Positions 1 through 12,899 of a DNA stretch of 64,000 nt are shown in pieces (the stretch's first letter is position 1; the number at the start of each line of letters is the position of its first letter). The stretch spans positions 118,501 through 182,500 of the forward strand of contig JAWDGP010001404.1 in assembly GCA_033675545.1 (NCBI GenBank), written 5' to 3'. Below the pieces are notes generated by a model. The model was not told where the DNA came from. It saw nothing but the letters and a program-made list of their open reading frames with translations, and made no database searches. This DNA comes from Elysia crispata. Taxonomy: Eukaryota > Mollusca > Gastropoda > Plakobranchidae. The translations under genes and the position numbers were made by a program.

Positions 1-651
1 CCTAACTTAAGCTTTGCAACAACTTACCCCGAGTCACGGTGATAATCACGTAGAATTAAAACAAATGATAATCCAACACAAGTAGCTTTCACAATAGTTC
101 AATAATATCCACAATAACTTCTCACTAAAATTCCAAACAATACTACTAGTCTAGTACTATCCAATGTGGCCTCCAGATACTCCAAAAAGATACTGACAAG
201 GAGTCTTTCCGAGCTCTACAATTTATAGTACAATGTACAAGCTCAGTCGGCAAGGCCCCCGGTCAAAGACTCCGAGGAAAATCTACTCCGTCGAACGGAA
301 CAACCCGTTTCCCGACATCACCCGACCGAGATCATAGAATCAACGGAAGCCATTGTTACATCTACGTACGATTCCAGCATCCCCCGATCAAAGTACGTCC
401 AAAACCGGCCGAGGAAAAGCCTGGCCAGCTGGACAGGAATAAAAGAACAAAGTATCTTTCGATTATTGAAGAAATAGGAATTAACCGCTAGAGGGGCGGA
501 GACTAGTTTCCCGCCATTAAACTAAGTCTACTAATATTAAAAAGCTAGAAGTGCACTTGGCTCCACCCACAAGCTGATAATTGATATACTACAGATCTGT
601 TCTAAAGGCCTACTGCTACGCCACAATAAATAAATATACCAGCCTCCCTAC
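1..651 (-). repeat. Possible LTR of an unidentified retroelement, cut by the window edge
   Basis: This block is more GC-rich than its surroundings and abuts an AT microsatellite. Read on the minus strand it begins TGTAGGGAGGCTGG at 651 and has a TATA-like TATAAATT near 219-226, as an LTR promoter would. No second LTR, primer-binding site or coding domain lies inside the window, because the sequence would continue past base 1. It could equally be another kind of interspersed repeat, so the call is tentative. Confidence 0.25.
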
Positions 652-787
652 ACTTATATATATATATATATATATGTATATATTAGTATATAGAAATACA
701 ACGAATCTAAACTACTGTATTAGTTTCCATACAATGAGCTTTTCATAGTAATTCTAAAACATCCCATTGCTCAGGACAGCCATCAAA

Positions 788-1158
788 TTAAATCATGCAT
801 TGCACATTTACTAAAAATCTTGAATCTTGAGCTACATGACGCTGTGGAACCCGGACGGCCGTTACGGACATCTTTGAAACTTTCGGAGCTGTAAACTAAT
901 GAAGTAAATTAAAAATCATAACATCCACAAAACCTCTCTATACAAAGGAATCGTTCTTGCAGCTGTTAACGGAAAGAAACAGTCGTGTTATGACGGCTGT
1001 AGTTTACCTGACTAAGGAAATCTCTAACTATACACAATAACCTTTTCCTAACTTACCTGAATCATCCTTGCTGTCCAATGTCGAAAGAGCTGTTGTGTAT
1101 GCAGCCAAGAGAGCCAGACAGAAATAGACGGCGAAAAGTCTTTTCAGCATCTTGATAT
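788..1158 (-). CDS. Small secreted peptide or protein, two coding exons (signal-peptide exon solid, terminal exon tentative)
   Basis: On the minus strand an exon at 1158-1057 has an acceptor (TTTTCAG before 1158), an ATG at 1150-1148 and a donor GTAAGT after 1057. It encodes 31 residues. MLKRLFAVYFCLALLAAYTT is a typical signal peptide (basic start, hydrophobic core, small residues before a likely cut after TTA), followed by LSTLDSKDDS. The donor splits a codon in phase 1. The next plausible exon is 888-788 (acceptor TTTACAG), which keeps the frame, adds about 33 residues beginning APKVSKMSVTAV and stops at 790-788, giving 64 residues in all. A TATA box and untranslated first exon lie about 2.3 kb upstream. 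I recognise no family. A neuropeptide-like precursor or small secreted factor is possible. The terminal exon is the weak part, as the real one may lie beyond base 1. Confidence 0.5.
1057..1158 (-). CDS. Signal-peptide exon of the secreted peptide gene
   Basis: It holds 8 bases of 5' leader, then 31 codons ending in phase 1 at a perfect GTAAGT donor. The acceptor TGTTTTCAG directly before the leader shows that a non-coding exon precedes it. This is the best supported part of the gene. Confidence 0.6.
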
Positions 1159-1440
1159 CTGAAAACAGGACAGCAACAATGTTTTAGTACGGAAAGAAGT
1201 TTCCTATTTAACATAGAAATAAGAATATTAAAGGTAAAATTAATTACAAAAATGTAACCAAATGCAAATCCATATACACGTATCTCTAGTTGATAAATCT
1301 TAGTGGATGGCTAGAATTTTTATTTGCACAAACATTTTTTTACCGATTTTTAGTAATTCTTTTCACAAAATGGACTCACAGAAAAAGGGCGTTGGCTGTA
1401 TGATTATACCAAATAGTTCTTATGAAAATTTTTTTTTTAA

Positions 1441-1562
1441 CTTTTCGGAGACAGCTTCGTATTTTATAAATCATTTTCATAACAGATACCTTGTCGACTC
1501 AGAGGGAAACAAGGAATCTGTTATGAAAAGGATTCATAAAATACGAAGTTGTCTCCGAAAAG
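1441..1562. repeat. 122-nt imperfect palindrome (hairpin)
   Basis: The arms at 1441-1492 and 1511-1562 are inverted copies about 52 nt long with roughly four mismatches, around an 18-nt loop. The arms begin CTTTTCGGAGACA on each strand. It could be a foldback MITE or a precursor-microRNA-like hairpin. It lies in the first intron of the minus-strand secreted-peptide gene. Confidence 0.75.
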
Positions 1563-2176
1563 GCTAAAAAGTTTATATCTTTTCTCCTCATAACCTTGTT
1601 TAAGTTGATCTTCTTTATTTTCCTGAGGCACTAATCAGCGGGATAAACTTCAACAAAGTCAAACACCCGTTGACCAGAAAAATGAGACATAATAGAGGGA
1701 AATTATCGGTGATGCATTGTTAATAATGTGCAGGCTTATAAAATGTCTATTTTAGTCTTTAAAGTTTAATGTAGCAAAATGAAGTGCATAGGGATTTTTT
1801 ACTCAGTGGGATACACAGTAGACGATCGGGTAAAAGAATCAAACAAGACAATGGTGGAAAGATAGCAAGAACAGAAAGTTCAGCAAACCGTGATTTTTCT
1901 TTGTTTACAACCAAACCTGAATGATTCAGACAGAGCAAATATTATCAATCCTTTTTTATCTCCTCTCCTTGTAGTCCTTAATGCATATTTATTATCAGTC
2001 GACAAAAAAAATTAATCATTAATCCTATTCTGTAACTATTTTCGGCGAAATACCAATTTTAAACGTCATTTATAGCAAACCTCAGCCCTAGGATGACTCG
2101 TGTGCCGAAAAAGACTGTAATTCAAAGACTAAAATTTCAAGGATATCAAAAAATAAAACAAGATGACAAGACGAAC

Positions 2177-2411
<235 letters not shown>

Positions 2412-2604
2412 CCCTCTCGTTCTCTCAAATTCTATTTCATCTACCTCTATCTACTAACTCTTCTTATTCCTTACACTTTATCCGCTTTAATCTCATTCTA
2501 ATATCTTCCCATTAAAAACCACCTCTTCTCTCCAGTTCAATTTAAAATGTAAAATTCAATCGTAATCGAGGCAAACAGATTGTTATAAACATTCCCTTCT
2601 CATT

Positions 2605-3320
<716 letters not shown>

Positions 3321-3438
3321 ATAATACAACTGCTATACTGATAACATTATTTTCTACTCTCACCACTATTTCTGCTAGTTGTGACATAAAACAATAAGGA
3401 CTGACTTTAATGACTATGACTTTTCAAGAGAACTTTAC

Positions 3439-3503
3439 CTTGTGGGTTTAGACTGAGCTTCACACGGATCCCTCCGACAGTATCACTGGTAGCGAATGAT
3501 TAG
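3439..3503 (-). other. Probable untranslated first exon of the secreted peptide gene
   Basis: It ends at 3439 with CCACAAG followed by the donor GTAAAG, and begins about 25-30 bases downstream of the TATA box at 3535-3528. It has no long open frame. The link to the coding exon at 1158-1057 rests on orientation, spacing and the acceptor in front of that exon. A transcript would settle it. Confidence 0.4.
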
Positions 3504-3527
3504 CGCTGGCTGATATTCTCTCTTTTG

Positions 3528-3535
3528 CTTATATA
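3528..3535 (-). promoter_or_regulatory. TATA box for the secreted peptide gene
   Basis: TATATAAG reads on the minus strand, followed by an unstructured leader and a good splice donor at 3439. Position and strand fit the signal-peptide gene downstream. It is a short motif in AT-rich DNA, so a chance match remains possible. Confidence 0.4.
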
Positions 3536-3599
3536 GTAGTGACTTGGTCTTGCAATGCACTAGATTTCAACAGGTTGACATAAAAACTGGCATTTTCCA

Positions 3600-4880
3600 A
3601 TGTCGTGAAAAACAGGCACTCATAAATTGGATGGATCACACTAATAAATATTGTTCACACAATGTTAAGCCCAGGACATTTTTTCACGGGTATGCAATAT
3701 TTCAACGAGATAGACATTAAACGGTAAATATTAGACTGGAGATAAAACAAGCTGGGGTGAACTTTTTTTTTAGCTTAAATTTTCGTCCAAAGATGATTAC
3801 TCTGAGATTAAGTCTCCTTGTTTGGAACAACTGCTGGCTAAAAAGACATAAAACAAGCTGGGGCTGACATAATAATTATAGTTTTCATATTTTGAAAGGC
3901 TCCATGCTTGTACAATAGTATGTTTACAAGGTATAATTTCATTACTTTCCCTTTTATCGAAACCATTCTCAACCAATCGTAGCCACACACAAAGCAGACA
4001 TTAGTGATTTTTTTTCCCTTGCAAGCGACTACATTTATTAACAAAAGATTTATGTATACACATCAACCACTGGACAGGGCTATTGAAAACAAGATATCTT
4101 TCCTGCAATAGTTAAATAGAGGCAGACTGCCTTAGATCAATGTTAAAAGTAGAAATCTTTTATTATAAAATTATGCGGTACAAATGTCAAAATGTTTTTT
4201 TTTTTAATTTTATACGGCCTTGGCATTCGCCGATAGTCAAGCGCAGTTAACTAATTTTACGACTTTTAAATAATTCAGTCCTATAGTTGATGCAAAATAG
4301 AAAAAAAAACTGGGCAACCCAGTTTTTAAAAGTAAAAAAAAATCAAGTACAGACCAAAAACAAAACAAAAAAACAAAAAAAAAAAAAAAAAACATTTCAA
4401 ACGTTGATTTGAAAAAGTATGGAGATTTCACATTTACAGTTATTAATCTATTCTGTTTCAATATGTTCGAAGAAAAACTGCAACAAAATCGAAATCACAA
4501 GACAAAATTATGACATCCAATGAGGTAAGCTTCAACGCTCTGGCGTAGACCTCTTTCATAATGAAACAGACCACTTTGGTTTACAATAGCAATAAGACCA
4601 AAAAATATTGAATATTGAATATTTTTCAAATCATCTGAGTCTGTTTTCAACTGGTCCGCTTTCCTCATATAAACAGCATGTGTAACTTTCCTAACGCTAG
4701 ATGCTCGACCAGAGCCGGGGAACAATTAACGTTAATGGTAAGCGACGTACATCCCATTTATTAATTAGCGTCCGTCACTCTTCAATCACTTATTTACTGA
4801 TTTGCCTTTTAAAAATGATCTTGAGTTATATCCTTTTCAACTAAAGATATCATTTGAAAGTCAGAGGTTCAATATCGTCC
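3600..4880. other. Intergenic stretch with no recognisable gene
   Basis: AT-rich unique-looking sequence with A and T homopolymers (for example 4375-4392). No exon-like open frame, domain or structured repeat was found. Short open frames here lack splice context and resemble nothing I know. Confidence 0.6.
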
Positions 4881-4884
4881 TTTC

Positions 4885-5661
4885 TGTAAACACAACGCCC
4901 AGACGTGATTAATGGTACTCATGTCGGGCAAAAATGCAGGCCAGTTCATAACATTGACATGTTGTTGCAAGAAGACCTGCTCATGCTGAAACACTTGAAG
5001 ATGATGGCGCCTCAGATTTGGAACCACTATCGCCTGAAGAATTTAGTTAATGCAAGTTCGGGCATTGACTGGTCCTTGAAATCGATGTCTGCTCTCGCAC
5101 TGGTGAGTCATGCTGAAACACTTGAAGATGATGGCGTCTCGGCATTGGAACCACTATTAACAATTTAGTTAATGTAAGTTCGGGCATTGACTGATCTTTG
5201 AAATCGATGTTAAGAAGTCCGATGATGGAAACAAATGCCGCACCATATATGGAGACTGCCGCCTCCAAAACGGTCATGCTGGATGGCACAGGCGTCAGAA
5301 AAACGTTCTCCTTGTTCTCGCCTCACAAGTCTTTGACAGTCATCGTGTGCAGGTTGAATCGGCTTTCATCTCTCAGAGCAGGACTGCTTGCCTCTGTATC
5401 CGGTAGATTGATAGGTGTTGTCTTGACCATGTTAGGCGACTTGATATCTCTGGGATGTCAACACTAGCCCCACAGAGGGAATAGACCTTTAGCCCGGAGT
5501 CCTCGCCGAACAGTCATTGCGGAGACTTGACCACGTCGATCCCAAATTCCTACTGCAGTTGTACTTTTGAGGAATAGATTTCGCAGCTGGGTCCGGACAA
5601 CATGTCGGTCTTGTTCAATAGTAGTAGCACGTGGTTGCCCACTTCTTGGTCGATCATTCAC
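4885..5661 (-). pseudogene. Decayed Tc1/mariner-type transposase
   Basis: Read on the minus strand from 5661, the first 60 or so residues hold the family's helix-turn-helix linker (DRPRSGQPRATTIEQDRHVV). A second frame near 5290-5215 gives HDRFGGGSLHIWCGICFHHR, matching the conserved RFGGGS.M.WG.I block before the second catalytic region. A third near 4975-4885 gives NVMNWPAFLPDM, matching the NV.DWPA.SPD block and followed by a degenerate IEH.W. The order and spacing fit a Tc1 transposase of about 330 residues, but frame changes and stops break it. A segment of about 110 bp is duplicated inside it (4996-5089 and 5120-5208). No terminal inverted repeats were identified. Confidence 0.8.
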
Positions 5662-6129
5662 ACTGTCGGTTGCCCCACCACGTTAAGCATATCTTGAAAT
5701 TGTGCTGACATTACATACAGTCCATCCTGTGAGACACCAGTGTATTCAACAATCGTGCTTCAATCATACCAAGCATCTGTTTCGCTTATCAGTACTAAGG
5801 GTCGGCATTTTGTTAGAACTGCCAAGTTGTCTCAGGAATCGTCTGATCTGTTTTTCTTGTATGTGGTCGATGCTGAGCACAAAGCTTTTCAACAAAAATT
5901 TGCTCAGCAATCACATTTCTGCTTGCAAAAGTGATGAATGAAATAAGCACTCTTTCCTCAAGACATCAAGTTTTGTCAAAATGTAAACAGCCACGTGTAG
6001 AGAGTACTTTTCTTAACTGACTCAAGCTCTTGCACAAATCTGATCGAGAAAAAAATAGTATATGTGCCATAATAACGGTTTTCAAAATCTTGCGATTTTA
6101 ATGTGCCTGATTTTATTATATAATATGTA

Positions 6130-6960
6130 ACACGTCGGAAAACCAAGGTCAGGTTCAAAACCGCAGTGCTGAGGAAATCTACGCAGAGGATTCAGATGAA
6201 GTATTCCGACAGCTCATGAACGCTAAACAGAAGATCAATTTCTCACCAGCAAGCGCAATAGAGCAATGGGAAGCTGTGGGTAGCAAAAGGGTCCGATAAC
6301 TGGACAAACTTATCGGGAAGAACATTATCTACCAAACATGTCTAAATAAATTTGGGGATAAACAACATCAAGTCAGAAGAAAACCTAAGAAAAGTAGAAG
6401 GCATCGAGAAATGTTACCTTTACGCAAGCAGAAGAAAAATCTGAAGAAACAGATGAAATCTGCCACTGAAGAAAAGTAAAAATGGGCTGCAGGAATTTGG
6501 CGAGGTATGAAGGCGAGACACTCAGCAGTGAGAAGAGCAGAATTCGCAAGGAAGAGGCGAAGTCAAAAGAAAAAGTACCAGGAACGCTTTTTCAAAGCTT
6601 ATATCCATTTCAGTCCGCAAGACAACTATTCTAGCAATCAAGATCAGGTTTCCTTTCAGTTGTGAAAAAACAGCTTGAGACCCACCTGAGAAAAACTTAC
6701 TCTGACTAGGATAGAGAAATACCTTTAAGTGAACCTTCAGGTCTGGTGTGACCAGATGCTCCCGGAGAAGAATTCAATAACAAACCTCCAAGCTTAAACG
6801 AAGTCAAAGCAAGAGCCTAGTCAGTTCCAGGGCCCAATGGTGTGTCTTATCTACTCTAATCTTATAATTAACTTAAAACGTCATGGTGGTGCTGGCCCAA
6901 CTCAATGCACTGTCTGCGGAAAGCTGTGGCTTTATAATAGAGATTGGAAAAGTACAAAAT
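6130..6960 (+). pseudogene. Fragment of a non-LTR retrotransposon (region before the reverse transcriptase)
   Basis: A plus-strand translation with several stops shows a long lysine/arginine-rich stretch (near 6370-6600, for example KARHSAVRRAEFARKRRSQK). Near 6760-6850 an EVKARA block is followed by VPGPNGVSY. The latter resembles the S.PGPNGV.Y motif at the start of many LINE reverse transcriptases. Frame changes and in-frame stops make it inactive. No 3' tail or target-site duplication was found, so the ends given are approximate. Confidence 0.6.
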
Positions 6961-8140
6961 TATTTTAAAAGTTTATTGAATTTGAAAGAAACATTAGATT
7001 CATTTAAAATAGGTTTCGCACAACATAGTGTATATCAATGAAAGAAATCGAACAACCCTTTACTTTCCCTAATTTGTTTTTAGATACGTTTTAACGCTAT
7101 AAGAAATCTGTGAATTTTCGCATTAAATGCATATAACTAATGTTTAAAAAAAATCTGTAGATAGATTTCGATTTTACAGAGTTATCTAACTTGTCTTCTT
7201 AGCAGTGCTACTTTACGCAGTTTTTTTCCCTGGACTTCATGAGCCTTTAATCGAGCGTTTCAAGAGGGTGTTTAATTAGATTAAAAATAGCCCTTAGGAA
7301 GAAACACAAACAAACAAACAGAAAACAGAAGACAATGTTATGAAACAAACAAACAAACAAAAATTTAAGAAAAAAAATAAAAACTTATACATCTACGTGC
7401 TTGAGTTCAACCTGTATGCTATTGTATGTGATACCCATGAACATTTCTAATTCAGTTGTTCAATGAATTTGACTAATTATTGACCTGTCTCAGCCTTATT
7501 TTCTCTTTTATTTCCTTTTAGATCTTTTCTTGGTCAGTACTCTTATAATTGTAATACATTTACATTTATTCTTTTACAGCTGTCAGTTTGATCATTATCT
7601 CCATCACCTATGATTCAGATTGCTTCTCTTTTCTATCCAACCATCATCACAATCATTATCATCATTAGCAGCATCATTACATTAGCATCAGCAAATTATT
7701 CATTTCAAAAACAATTATTTATATCCTCCGTCTCCCAGCCATTAAAAGCTTCATGTTTCACTTAAACACCATCGTGGTCGTCATCATGAAAGTCATAATC
7801 GCGAAGATCATCATCATGATAAAACTATAATCATCATCATCATCATCATACCGTCATTAACTCATCATCACTATCAATAGCAGCACTCTGCTATCACTTT
7901 CGCTATTCATTTCATTGCCTGCACTTGAAATTTTATTTTGTATTTCGTAACTTTTTTATTTGACTTGATTTTTACTATACTGCATTTCAAATGTGATGAT
8001 GATGATGATCATCATCATCATCATTGCCACCCCGATCCTTCTCTTCTGGACTAAATCAGCTAAAACAGCTCAGAAGAGACCTGTACCAGTACGGCACAGC
8101 CTGCTGAGCAGGGGGCATCGGCAGAATGCGAATAATAAAA
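6960..8140. other. AT-rich intergenic DNA with scattered ATC/ATG triplet runs
   Basis: No gene recognised. Short (ATC)n and (GAT)n runs are frequent between 7640 and 8030, ending in an inverted GAT/ATC cluster at 7995-8023. The adjoining repeat begins at 8141. Confidence 0.6.
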
Positions 8141-8444
8141 CAGACATGTCCACTCTCACACAGACATGTCCACTCTCACACAGACATGTCCACTCTCACA
8201 CAGACATGTCCACTCTCACACAGACATGTCCACTCGCACACAGACATGTCCACTCTCACACAGACATGTCCACTCTCACACAGACATGTCCACTCTCACA
8301 CAGACATGTCCACTCTCACACAGACATGTCCACTCTCACACAGACATGTCCACTCTCACACAGACATGTCCACTCTCACACAGACATGTCCACTCTCACA
8401 CAGACATGTCCACTCGCACACAGACATGTCCACTCCCACACAGA
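8141..8444. repeat. 20-bp minisatellite, about 15 copies
   Basis: The unit CAGACATGTCCACTCTCACA repeats head-to-tail in exact 20-bp register from 8141 to 8440, with only single-base variants (CTCGC, CTCCC) in a few copies, then breaks into CACAGAGAGTC. All plus-strand frames are open because the unit lacks stops. They translate to the same short string and are not evidence of coding. Confidence 0.97.
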
Positions 8445-8449
8445 GAGTC

Positions 8450-9585
8450 ACTTCGGTCAAACCAAGGCCAGGCGAGAATCAGACCGACATCTTGAGTAGT
8501 TCGAACCTAAAACAGATACGGTGTTGATCAATCAAGGCAAGCTCTATGGACACGTATAAATATCATCTAAAACCATTCAGGAATGAAGGTTTCTGAAGCC
8601 ATTGTTTAAAATTCTTTTGACGTTGCAGCTCTAAAATGCGAAGTTTAAAAAAAAAAAGATTCATCAAATTATTAAAAATGCACAGAAAAACTGAAGCTAG
8701 TATAACCATTAAGTAAATGATGCCTCTCTGATTTACAGAAATTTCAACCTTGGTATAGATTCGATATGACTTTAACAAGTATAACTGAGATTAATTTTAT
8801 CTGCATTAAAGCGGGTAGGGGAGCAAAGGTGGCACTTGAGACTTAAATCAGAAATTATTGTTACCTGGAAGTCGTTAATGCTCATACGTCAAATATATGA
8901 CTTGGCCTCTATAAATGTGTTTTCTTTATCAACATCTAAAATTTGGGTGCTATGAAAGTGGCGGGCAAGTCAGATTTTTGGCTTTTTTTTTTTTTAAACA
9001 CTAGGTTTCTAACAGTTATCAAAAGTTACCAATTTCTCCAAAGTCATTTTACATACGTTTGAGGCCCTTGAAAATTGGCGGAAAATGTGAAAATATTTCC
9101 AGTTTATATATAAAGAAAAAAAGATCCTAAATAAAAACAACAAAAACTTCTTTTTGTTTACACACCGTAGAGTACGGAATTTTTTTGTGTGCAACATATC
9201 AAGACAAATCCTAAGGTAAACGGGAAGTTCCTCAGATTAAATTTTGCAAAAAAAAATATTTTTGCAAAATTCTGAAAAGATGATTAAGAATCAATCATCA
9301 TCCTGTCTTTTGTCAGCAGTGAAAAATTTTACGAAAAAGTATTTACAAGCTGCAATATTATGGCAACATTAGGGTGGTAGCGTAACGCCAAATAGAAAAC
9401 GCGGACGAGGTATTTTCAAAACAAAACTGTAAATCACCTGCGTATAAAATTTATGAAATTCTTTAGTTTACGATGTTCTACTACACTTAAGTATTAGATC
9501 ATCGCTTACACTATGTTTTACTAATGAGTCCAACACTACCACAGTCATTGCCAAATGCTACTCCTACTATAACTACTTGTACTTC
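8450..9585. other. Intergenic DNA, nothing recognised
   Basis: AT-rich sequence without exon-like open frames. Short homopolymers only. Confidence 0.55.
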
Positions 9586-9587
9586 TA

Positions 9588-9595
9588 CAACTACA

Positions 9596-9648
<53 letters not shown>

Positions 9649-9769
9649 AACTATTACCACTACTACCATTGCCACTATTACCACTATCACCATCACAACT
9701 ACTACTTCCACTACCCGCTACTACAGCCACAGCCACTACTACTACTACTGCTACTACTACTACTACTAA

Positions 9770-9800
<31 letters not shown>

Positions 9801-9804
9801 ACTG

Positions 9805-9864
<60 letters not shown>

Positions 9865-9894
9865 TTACTGCTGCTGCTGCTACAACTACTACTT

Positions 9895-9968
<74 letters not shown>

Positions 9969-10012
9969 GCTACCGCTACTTCTATAACTACTGCAACTAC
10001 GGCTACAGCTAT
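9588..10012. repeat. (ACT)n trinucleotide tract, interrupted, about 425 bp
   Basis: Blocks of ACT/TAC repeats alternate with GCT blocks (9768-9800, 9868-9882) and degenerate borders. Its composition resembles the CTA part of the tract at 2773-3105. Open frames through it are artefacts. Confidence 0.95.
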
Positions 10013-10029
10013 CAACTGCTAAATCTTAG

Positions 10030-10532
10030 CAGATAAGATTAATTCAAAAATGTATTTTTTTTTTCGCATTTATGATAAGGAGAAACAACTTCAGCGTATC
10101 TTTTTATCCCAATCTGAAGACATTGAATTATTTATATTTGTTTATAATTTGAACATAACCAATCTAAAGAACTCTGCGTGATTTAAAATTTGTTTTCAAA
10201 TTTCCTCACACCCCAAAGCGATTTGTTAAACGTAGGCTGTTTCATGAGTTTTTGCTGCTCACCCTTCACGATGAATGAGGCAATGGCCTCACGTTAGCTG
10301 TAAGAAAAAAAATCTTTTTTCCTCAATTTTAGTTTCACTTTTATTGATCTAAACTTTCGTCCCCAAAAATTAACTACTTGTCAGCTCTGTTTAATTTGGT
10401 ATACATTATTCTTTAGGTAAACCGTGTCCAATTTTTAACGCCGAGTTTCATCCTAGGATTAGTAACCATTCGTGCAGAGCTTGAATAATAATAATGTCAT
10501 ATGTCTGATCTAGTTCACGATGCATTCATTTG

Positions 10533-10591
<59 letters not shown>

Positions 10592-11615
10592 ATTTACGCG
10601 AGATACACCGACCAATCTAATTATAAAAATTGATATTAAGACCAGTTGTTTAAAAAAATGGTAAATAAAGTCAATAAGATTATATTAATTCTAAGAAGTA
10701 TGGTTCAGGTGTTTTTTTTTTTTGTTTTTTTTTTACATTTACTTTTTATCCAGGTATATAACTTTTGAAAAAGGATCTTTATTCCACTTTGCCGTCTTTA
10801 AAGTTTGGGTCAATTTGGCAAAGAGTTGATTTTGTTGGATTTTTTTTTGTTTGTTTGCTTTTTTCTTGGGGTTTTTTTTTTGTTTGTTTGCTTTTTTTTT
10901 TTCGAAAAAAAAAAAGGCTGAATGGTCAACACTGAATCTAATAAAAGTGTGTTTTTATGCTCAGACCATTTCAAGATAAATATCTGGTTAAACCTAGACG
11001 TGTCTGCTTTATTGCACAAGAATTACACCTGGAAGTGAAATGCAATACTGGGAACCGAGTATTTTTATCTGAATTATCTGTGAAATACTTCACATTTAAT
11101 GTTTTTCCTAACCGTTCGAAGAACAAGTTATCATACTTGTATAGATAAGAAATAAACATTATAAAGAGACTGGCAACCATAATGACAGAAAAGCAAACAG
11201 ACAGACAAAGACAGAGACAGAGACAGGTTGACATTTTATTTTTCAGCAAATCTGGAAAGTTCCAACTTCAATATTATTTGTTACTCAAACATTTTTAACA
11301 CTATAAGGAAAACGAGATTTCTTTTTTAAAGCTTCCAGGAAAGTTACAGAATAAGATCTTAAGTTTAGAAATTTACCAATTTGAGGGAAAAAATATATCA
11401 AACGACAATGTCAGACATTTAAGTCACTTGGACTTGGTTGACATGTGCAATAAAAAAAAAATATGATATCTTGTTTAATTCCATAGATTTTTTTTTTTTT
11501 TTGGCATGAACAACAAAATTCTCCTCAAAATTAATCATAGGCGTATATTTATACATGTAATTGTTCACGGCTGAAATATAAAGATGTACAAACGTACGTA
11601 CAGGCTGCTCAATAT
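10030..11615. other. Intergenic DNA with an (AT)n tract and T homopolymers
   Basis: A pure AT dinucleotide run occupies 10535-10587. Between 10830 and 10915 there are alternating long T runs with GTTTG spacers. No gene is recognised on either strand. Confidence 0.6.
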
Positions 11616-11620
11616 CAGCC

Positions 11621-12397
11621 TGTTACGTGTGGAATTATTCCTAGCCGGTCAATACACTTTATGTTATGCTCCAATCTAGGTTGATCACGTTAACAATTAT
11701 AGTGCCACTGGTTTTTCAATCCAACTCGAGTTAAAGAAATCACCAGCCAGCCGATTTTGAACTAGTTAACTTTAATTAATCTGAGAAATATCAACAACAC
11801 AGTATCAGCGCGCACAGGCTGATAACCTTCGTCACAACAGCGTCTCTCATTCAGCACATCGATGCTTTTAGCCTCAGCTCGGGACTCAAATCGCAGTCTC
11901 TCTCTCCTCTCTCGAAACATGCTCCTTTTATACCATATATAATCCTAATAATATCCATGCAAACAACCTATACAAATACCAAATGCTCTCTCACCGGATA
12001 TAAACAATGCATTTAAAGGCATACAGTAACAACATTACGTGCAAAATTCCTAACTTAAGAATAGACATTTCCATGTAAGGAATAATACGCAAAACTTTCT
12101 ACCAAAACAGTCTGGTGTCATACATCTTTAACAACATCCAGCGCCGGAGTATACCCGAAAAACCAATGCATCTCATTTGCATAATAAAGCCATACCCAAG
12201 GCCCCACCGTTCTAGCGTGCAAAACATAGTATCAATTACTCCTGTGCGTAAACGCATTCGCGTCTCCAAGACATTCCTCTCTCTCGCCCCCTCTAGTAAA
12301 CGAGTATAGTCATTTCCTGGTTATAACGAGGAATGCAATAGAGAAAGTTGCTAACAGACAAATGACTAAAGTAATATTAAAAATTGTGTGCGTAACA
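11621..12397 (-). mobile_element. Solo LTR, 777 bp, with 5-bp target-site duplications
   Basis: The element begins TGTTACGTGTGG and ends GTGCGTAACA, the TG...CA ends of an LTR, with matching short inverted ends (TGTTACG/CGTAACA). The direct repeat CAGCC flanks it at 11616-11620 and 12398-12402. On the minus strand a TATAAAAGG box lies at about 11929-11937, roughly 460 bp from the LTR start, which sets the likely sense strand. No internal region is present, so it is most likely the product of recombination between the two LTRs of a full element. The superfamily cannot be named from the LTR alone. Confidence 0.85.
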
Positions 12398-12803
12398 CAG
12401 CCAATGCAGATTTGTCTGTTGACAAGTTTTGAATTATCACAAATGTGTATAATAAATCGTCAAAATTCTGGATGGATCAATAGTTAAATAAATACATGTA
12501 TACAAAAAACGATTCTGACGCCTTGTCATTACATGTATATGCCAGGACTTTTCCACAACCGCAATACAAATTTTCAAGACCTTTGACATTTATTGATACC
12601 TAGTCTTCTTCTTAGGTATTCATTTTTTTTTTAATTACTTTGCCCATGTTTTTAATATGTTCAGTTTTGCGCTTCCAGTGAAGATGGTTGTGCAATGTGG
12701 TGCCTCCTTGGACCTCGTATCTTCTCTTTCAGGGTTGGTCCTGCAGGCCAAGATATTTTCCTAAGCTCTACTGTAGAGCGACATGTTATCATATTTTCTA
12801 AGG

Positions 12804-12807
<4 letters not shown>

Positions 12808-12873
<66 letters not shown>
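12808..12873. repeat. (CT)n and (CTTT)n microsatellite
   Basis: Pure CT dinucleotides pass into CTTT units. Open frames here are RE/LS shadows. Confidence 0.9.
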
Positions 12874-12899
12874 ACTCTCTGTAAGCACAAAAAGGAATA

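Noticed and set aside
8126..8527. Three overlapping plus-strand open frames of 109-168 codons
   Set aside because: They exist only because the 20-bp repeat lacks stop codons. All frames give the same short repeated string.
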